A stretch of DNA of 64,000 bases. Source: Corynebacterium callunae DSM 20147 (GTDB taxonomy: Bacteria > Actinomycetota > Actinomycetes > Mycobacteriales > Mycobacteriaceae). Within the stretch, counting starts at the first letter, position 1. The number at the start of each line of letters is the position of its first letter. Positions 59,784-64,000 of the stretch are shown one piece after another. The translations under genes were made by a program, and so were the position numbers. The DNA lies in the NCBI RefSeq assembly GCF_000344785.1, contig NC_020506.1, positions 2,108,001 to 2,172,000 of the forward strand, given 5' to 3'. A model generated the notes under the pieces. The model was not told the DNA's origin, ran no database searches, and was given only the letters and a program-made list of their open reading frames with translations.

Positions 59784-60893
59784 ATGCAACATTATAGTGT
59801 CACTCCAAATTTCATCCACGGCGCCATCGAGTTAGAAGTCACAGACCGCGGCCTAGTCCCCCACCGTTTGCCGGCGCAGATTAGAAAGCAATTTCCGGAT
59901 CCGCAATTAATGGCCATGGAACGCCAGCCCTCCGGAGTCCGCATAATTCTGCGCACCTCCGCCCAAAATATCACCCTGGAAACCTGCCACAGCCGTCTCA
60001 TTTACCTCGACTCGGGGCGCCCGTCCGGGCGCATAGATGTGCTTATCGACGAAAAACTGCAGCTTTCTGAGCACACTACTGGCGGAACTAGCACAGAAGT
60101 AAATTTCATGAGTGGCGAGACCACCCAAAAAACCGAGGGCAATCACCTGTGTTCAGTAACTGATTTAGCTCCCACTGAAAAACGCGTGGAATTTTGGCTG
60201 CCTTATAACGAAGAAGTTGAAATTATTGCCATCCACGCAGACGCTCCCATTGCGCCCGTAGCACCCGGGACACGTTGGATTAATTACGGAAGCTCAATCA
60301 GCCAAGGATCCAATGCGGCTTCCCCAAGCCGGATTTGGCCTGCCTTGGTAGCTCAAGAAAAGCAATTGGATCTGCTCAATCTTGGTTTTGGTGGCAGTGC
60401 CATGTTGGATCCTTTTATGGCTCGGCTCATCCGTGATCAACAAGCCGATGTAATTTCGCTAGAGGTAGGCATCAACATTGTTAATAGTGATGCCATGCGT
60501 TTGCGCACCTTTAATGCCGCGCTGCACGGATTCTTAGACACAATTAGAGAAGGCCACCCCACCACTCCGATTTATGTGATCTCGCCTTTCTACTGCGAAA
60601 TTCACGAGCAAAACCCTGGACCTGGCGCCTTTGATACCAGTTCTTTTGGCAGTGGCCAGATTCGATTTATCGCTCCCGAAAAAGATACCTCCAATGGTCG
60701 TTTGACCTTGGAGGTAGTGAGAACTGCAGTGCAGGACATTCTAGACAACCGCGCCGATGAAAATTTGCACCTTATTAATGGTGCAGAAATCTTTTCTGCC
60801 GCCGATGCGGCAGTGCATCCGCTGCCGGATAACCTGCACCCGGACGCGGCCAGCCATGAAATCATCAGTGGCCGCGTCGCAAAGCACTTTTAG
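59784..60893 (+). CDS. SGNH/GDSL-family hydrolase with N-terminal beta domain
   Basis: A 369-aa protein without a signal peptide. The first 165 residues are beta-rich, like the N-domain of carbohydrate esterase family 2-type and related SGNH enzymes. The hydrolase part has block [10 protein letters not shown] with the nucleophile Ser, block II GFGGSAM, block III VGINIVN with the Asn, and block V DNLHPD with the catalytic Asp-His. It is an esterase of unknown substrate. The stop shares TTAG with the convergent pcaJ stop. Confidence 0.85.
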   Translation: MQHYSVTPNFIHGAIELEVTDRGLVPHRLPAQIRKQFPDPQLMAMERQPSGVRIILRTSAQNITLETCHSRLIYLDSGRPSGRIDVLIDEKLQLSEHTTGGTSTEVNFMSGETTQKTEGNHLCSVTDLAPTEKRVEFWLPYNEEVEIIAIHADAPIAPVAPGTRWINYGSSISQGSNAASPSRIWPALVAQEKQLDLLNLGFGGSAMLDPFMARLIRDQQADVISLEVGINIVNSDAMRLRTFNAALHGFLDTIREGHPTTPIYVISPFYCEIHEQNPGPGAFDTSSFGSGQIRFIAPEKDTSNGRLTLEVVRTAVQDILDNRADENLHLINGAEIFSAADAAVHPLPDNLHPDAASHEIISGRVAKHF

Positions 60894-61528
60894 GCTTTTA
60901 CTTTAAAGGGAGCTTCGGTAATCTCGCGGAGCTCTTCGACGGTGACGCCATCAGCGCACTCAACGAGGGTGAGGCCTTCAACAGGATCAACATCAAAAAC
61001 AGCGTGGGTGGTCACGATCATGTCCACGCACTTTGCGCCGGTCAGTGGCAGGCGGCAAGCCTCAAGGATCTTAGGCTCGCCCTTCTTGGTCACGTGATCG
61101 GTCATGGCGATGATCTTGGATGCGCCGTGGACCAGGTCCATTGCACCGCCCATGCCCTTAACCAGCTTGCCGGGGATCATCCAGTTGGCGAGGTCACCAA
61201 ACTGTGAAACCTCCATAACACCAAGCACAGCCACGTCAACGGACTTGGAACGAATCATGGCGAAGGAATCAGAGGAGGAAAAGTAGGAAGCACCTGGATT
61301 AACCGTGATGGTTTCCTTGCCGGCGTTGATCAGCTCAGGATCAAGTTCCTCTTCGGTTGGATAAGGTCCAACGCCCAATACGCCATTTTCGGAGTGCAAA
61401 ATAACCTCAAGGCCTTCTGGAACATATCCAGGAATGAGGGTTGGCATGCCGATGCCGAGGTTTACGTACTGTCCATCTTTAAGCTCTTTGGCTACGCGAG
61501 CAGCCATTTGATTGTGATCCCAAGTCAT
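60890..61528 (-). CDS. pcaJ: 3-oxoadipate CoA-transferase subunit B
   Basis: A 212-aa subunit. The motif [16 protein letters not shown] carries the catalytic Glu, and [14 protein letters not shown] follows, as in succinyl-CoA:3-ketoacid transferases. With PcaI it moves CoA from succinyl-CoA to 3-oxoadipate. The ATG shares one base with the pcaI stop (TAATG). It is next to pcaR and pcaF, which fixes the pathway. Confidence 0.95.
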   Translation of the reverse strand: MTWDHNQMAARVAKELKDGQYVNLGIGMPTLIPGYVPEGLEVILHSENGVLGVGPYPTEEELDPELINAGKETITVNPGASYFSSSDSFAMIRSKSVDVAVLGVMEVSQFGDLANWMIPGKLVKGMGGAMDLVHGASKIIAMTDHVTKKGEPKILEACRLPLTGAKCVDMIVTTHAVFDVDPVEGLTLVECADGVTVEELREITEAPFKVKA

Positions 61529-62271
61529 TACTTAGACACCGTCCTGTTTTCGATACCGGTTTCCTGTGGGCCAACGTGGACCACGCGGTTGACATAGATG
61601 CCCGGAAGATCAACATCTTCGGGATCAAGTTCGTCGACCAGGTGTTCAACCTGGGCGATGGTAATTTTTCCGCTCATAGCAGCATCTGGGTTGAAGTTCT
61701 GTGCAGTCTTACGGAAAACCAAGTTGCCAAAGCGGTCAGCCTTGTGTGCGTGAACCAAGGCGAAGTCAGCGCGGATTCCCTCTTCGAGGACATAGAGCTG
61801 ACCATTAAATTCGCGGGTTTCCTTGGGCTTAGACACGATTGCCACGGTGCCATCGGTGTTGTAACGCTGTGGTAAGCCACCCTCTGCAACCTGAGTTCCC
61901 ACACCTGCGGTAGTGAAAAATGCTGGAATACCAGCGCCACCTGCGCGCAGACGTTCTGCCAAAGTGCCTTGTGGGGTGAATTCCACGGTGAGCTCGCCTT
62001 CAAGGTACTGGCGGGCATATTCCTTGTTGGAACCGAGGTAGGAGCCAATGGACTTGGAGATCTTCTTGTCCTGCAGCAGCAAGCCGAGGCCAAAGCCATC
62101 GGTGCCGAGGTTATTGGAGATGATCGTCAAATCGCCAGCGCCTTGTTCACGCAGAGCTTCGATGAGCAGAGTTGGAATACCGACGAGACCGAATCCGCCA
62201 ACGGCGATGGAAGCGCCATCTGGGATATCAGCCACTGCTTCGGCAGTGGATGCGAGTGTCTTGTTAATCAT
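61528..62271 (-). CDS. pcaI: 3-oxoadipate CoA-transferase subunit A
   Basis: A 247-aa subunit with the CoA-binding [16 protein letters not shown] and the family blocks [15 protein letters not shown] and [18 protein letters not shown] start at ATG 62271 (MINKTLAST); ATG 62280 adds three residues. The open frame continuing to 62472 overlaps the divergent pcaR gene and is not coding. The gene starts next to palindromes in the pcaI-pcaR interval. Confidence 0.95.
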   Translation of the reverse strand: MINKTLASTAEAVADIPDGASIAVGGFGLVGIPTLLIEALREQGAGDLTIISNNLGTDGFGLGLLLQDKKISKSIGSYLGSNKEYARQYLEGELTVEFTPQGTLAERLRAGGAGIPAFFTTAGVGTQVAEGGLPQRYNTDGTVAIVSKPKETREFNGQLYVLEEGIRADFALVHAHKADRFGNLVFRKTAQNFNPDAAMSGKITIAQVEHLVDELDPEDVDLPGIYVNRVVHVGPQETGIENRTVSK

Positions 62272-62274
62272 GAA

Positions 62275-62325
62275 GAACATGCTAACGTAATGTTCATCAT
62301 ATGCACAAGAGTTCGCAATACGAAC
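62275..62325. promoter_or_regulatory. Candidate PcaR operators
   Basis: Two dyads lie in the short gap: GAACAT-9 nt-ATGTTC (62275-62295) and GTTCG-CAATA-CGAAC (62311-62325). IclR-type regulators bind such palindromes; the two share GTTC/GAAC ends. Confidence 0.5.
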
Positions 62326-62341
62326 AAAAGGAGTGGTGGTG

Positions 62342-63109
62342 ATGACTGGAAACTCACCAGATTTCGTACAATCTTTTGCGCGCGGTCTCTCAGTAATTCG
62401 CAGCTTCAGCGCAGAAGCGCCGGCCCAAACCCTGTCGGACGTAGCGACCCGCACCGGACTCTCACGCGCCACTGCCCGTCGCTTTCTTCACACCCTCACC
62501 GACCTGGGATATGCAGTGAATGTGGATTCCAGATTTCAACTCACGCCACGGGTGTTAGAACTTGGAACCAGCTATCTATCTGCACTAACACTGCCTGCCA
62601 TCGCCCAACCACGGCTGGAAGTACTCTCCCGCCAGGTCGGCGAATCTAGCTCCATGTCTGTGCTCGAGGGTGCCGATATCATCTACGTCTCGCGTGTGCC
62701 CGTGCGCCGAATCATGACAGTTAATATCACCATCGGCACTAAATTTCCGGCTTATGCCACTTCCATGGGCCGGGTACTTTTAGCCGGATTAAGTGAAGCC
62801 GAGCTGGAAGAAACCCTGGCAGCGTCGCCTCCACAGCAATTAACCACTCGGTCATTGTTCACAGTTCAACAAGTCCGAGAAGAGGTTGCAGCCACCCGTG
62901 AAAGGGGGTGGGCATTGGTAGACCAGGAATTGGAGCCAGGCCTACGATCGTTGGCAGCTCCAATCACTGGGCCCGATGGAGAAGTGGTCGCGGCAATCAA
63001 CATTTCCACCCAATCCGCTTCCCATGCTGTGGAAGATATTCGCCGAGTTGTGCTGCCTCAGCTCCTCGAAACAGCACGGGCAATCTCCACCGACTTATCA
63101 GCTCTTTAA
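62342..63109 (+). CDS. pcaR: IclR-family regulator of the beta-ketoadipate pathway
   Basis: A 255-aa regulator. The N-terminal winged helix contains TLSDVATRTGLSRATARRFL; the C-terminal IclR effector domain includes FPAYATSMGRVLLAGL and RGWALVDQELEPGL. It is divergent from pcaIJ and 23 bp upstream of pcaF, the gene position of PcaR in C. glutamicum. GGAG lies 8 nt before ATG 62342; the GTG at 62333 overlaps it. Confidence 0.92.
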   Translation: MTGNSPDFVQSFARGLSVIRSFSAEAPAQTLSDVATRTGLSRATARRFLHTLTDLGYAVNVDSRFQLTPRVLELGTSYLSALTLPAIAQPRLEVLSRQVGESSSMSVLEGADIIYVSRVPVRRIMTVNITIGTKFPAYATSMGRVLLAGLSEAELEETLAASPPQQLTTRSLFTVQQVREEVAATRERGWALVDQELEPGLRSLAAPITGPDGEVVAAINISTQSASHAVEDIRRVVLPQLLETARAISTDLSAL

Positions 63110-63132
63110 AACACACCTCGAAAGGTATTTTC

Positions 63133-64000
63133 ATGTCCGAGAACCCACAAGACATCGTCATTTGCTCCCCACTACGCACCCCAGTTGGTGCTTATGGCGG
63201 ATCCTTCACCAAGGTTCCAGTCCAGGAACTAGCTACCACCGTAATCAATGCCATCGTTGACGCCACCGGACTCACCGGCGACGACGTTGATGATCTGATC
63301 TTGGGCCAGGCTTCCCCTAATGGTGCAGCTCCAGCCTTGGGCCGTGTTGTTGCCCTCGATTCCAAGCTTGGCCAAAACGTTCCTGGCCTGCAGCTTGATC
63401 GTCGCTGTGGATCCGGCCTGCAGGCAATTGTTACTGCAGCAGCTCACGTTGCCACCGGCGCAGCTGACATCATCATCGCAGGTGGTGCTGAGTCCATGAG
63501 CCGCACTGAATTCACCGTTTCCGGTGATATCCGTTGGGGTGTTAAAGGTGGAGATATGCAGATGCGCGATCGTCTGGCCGAGGCTCGTGAGTCCGCCGGT
63601 GGAGTGAACCACCCAATTCCTGGCGGCATGATTGAAACCGCTGAGAACCTGCGCCGCGAATACGGCATTTCCCGTGAAGAGCAGGATGCACTTTCCGCAG
63701 CTTCCCAGCAGCGTTGGGGCAAAGCTGCTGATGCTGGGCTTTTCGACGCGGAGATCGTGCCAGTTACTGTTCCTGCCAAGCGTCGCGGCCAGGAGCCAAC
63801 CATCGTGTCTCGTGATGAGCACGGTCGTCCAGATACCACCGTCGAAAAGCTTGCTGCACTGCGCCCAATTATGGGCCGCCAGGACGCAGAAGCCACCGTT
63901 ACCGCAGGTAACGCTTCCGGCCAGAATGACGGCGCTGCTGCAGTGGTGGTTACCACCCGCGCCAAGGCTGCGGAAAAGGGCCTGACCCCAATGATGCGCC
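63133..64000 (+). CDS. pcaF: Beta-ketoadipyl-CoA thiolase (3' end outside window)
   Basis: The first 289 codons of a thiolase, cut by the window edge. It starts MSENPQDIVICSPLRTPVG, with the active-site Cys in LDRRCGSGLQAIVTAA and GGAESMSR. The internal TAGNASGQNDGAAAVVV block is typical of acetyl-CoA C-acyltransferases. In the pca context it splits 3-oxoadipyl-CoA into succinyl-CoA and acetyl-CoA. AAAGG precedes the ATG. Two GCTTTTCGACG copies lie inside (63738 on the plus strand, 63840 on the minus). Confidence 0.95.
   Translation, partial: MSENPQDIVICSPLRTPVGAYGGSFTKVPVQELATTVINAIVDATGLTGDDVDDLILGQASPNGAAPALGRVVALDSKLGQNVPGLQLDRRCGSGLQAIVTAAAHVATGAADIIIAGGAESMSRTEFTVSGDIRWGVKGGDMQMRDRLAEARESAGGVNHPIPGGMIETAENLRREYGISREEQDALSAASQQRWGKAADAGLFDAEIVPVTVPAKRRGQEPTIVSRDEHGRPDTTVEKLAALRPIMGRQDAEATVTAGNASGQNDGAAAVVVTTRAKAAEKGLTPMMR

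Overview
This 64 kb window is chromosomal DNA of a Corynebacterium closely related to C. glutamicum. The evidence is gene content and order: malate synthase G divergent from isocitrate lyase, a FUSC protein and a BCCT carrier, lepA-rpsT, comEC-comEA, gpgP-like-rsfS-nadD, proA-proB-obg, rpmA-rplU-rne, ndk-folC-valS, mdh, clpX and the pca (beta-ketoadipate) genes. Many start codons lie 6-8 nt after a TAnnnT -10 box with no Shine-Dalgarno, the leaderless style typical of Actinobacteria. Identification rests on memory of families and synteny; no database was searched.

Layout. 1-1.5 kb: end of a peptide-type ABC transporter (permease tail, double ATPase). 1.5-7.6 kb: RNA 2',3'-cyclic phosphodiesterase, hexose-phosphate mutarotase and the glyoxylate shunt pair aceB/aceA, whose 496 bp divergent control region has RamA- and RamB-like sites. 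7.6-12.3 kb: FUSC exporter-like protein, metallophosphoesterase, LcoP-like osmolyte carrier and a 90-aa helical protein. 12.3-17.1 kb: accessory stretch with three unrecognised proteins and a large surface-anchored lamin-tail protein. 17.1-27.8 kb: mostly leftward housekeeping block (lepA, PemK-like protein, rpsT, LysE-type exporter, ankyrin protein, holA, comEC, comEA, degV, histidine phosphatase, rsfS, nadD). 27.8-29.9 kb: tandem cutinases, one frameshifted. 29.9-35.2 kb: proA, a D-2-hydroxyacid dehydrogenase, proB and obg, giving proline synthesis next to a ribosome GTPase. 35.4-43.0 kb: purine-type permease fused to an OHCU-decarboxylase-like domain, aldo/keto reductase, ribosomal proteins L27/L21 and RNase E/G. 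43.2-46.7 kb: membrane wHTH protein, pirin, AhpD-like protein, ndk, and two small divergent genes. 46.7-53.0 kb: DUF4233, folC, valS, peptide-binding lipoprotein. 53.2-59.6 kb: Hsp70-like ATPase, LOG family protein, mdh, TetR regulator, AEC transporter, clpX. 59.8-64.0 kb: SGNH hydrolase and pcaIJ/pcaR/pcaF, which convert 3-oxoadipate to succinyl-CoA plus acetyl-CoA and so feed the glyoxylate and TCA enzymes also encoded here (aceA, aceB, mdh).

There is no CRISPR array, insertion sequence, prophage, tRNA or rRNA gene that I could see. The most unusual signals are a strongly over-represented 11-mer, GCTTTTCGACG (at least 12 exact copies on both strands, in genes and just after stop codons), a 158 bp antisense overlap of two genes, the permease/OHCU fusion whose enzyme half lacks its expected catalytic histidine, a frameshifted second cutinase, and a 74 bp tandem repeat upstream of the mutarotase gene.
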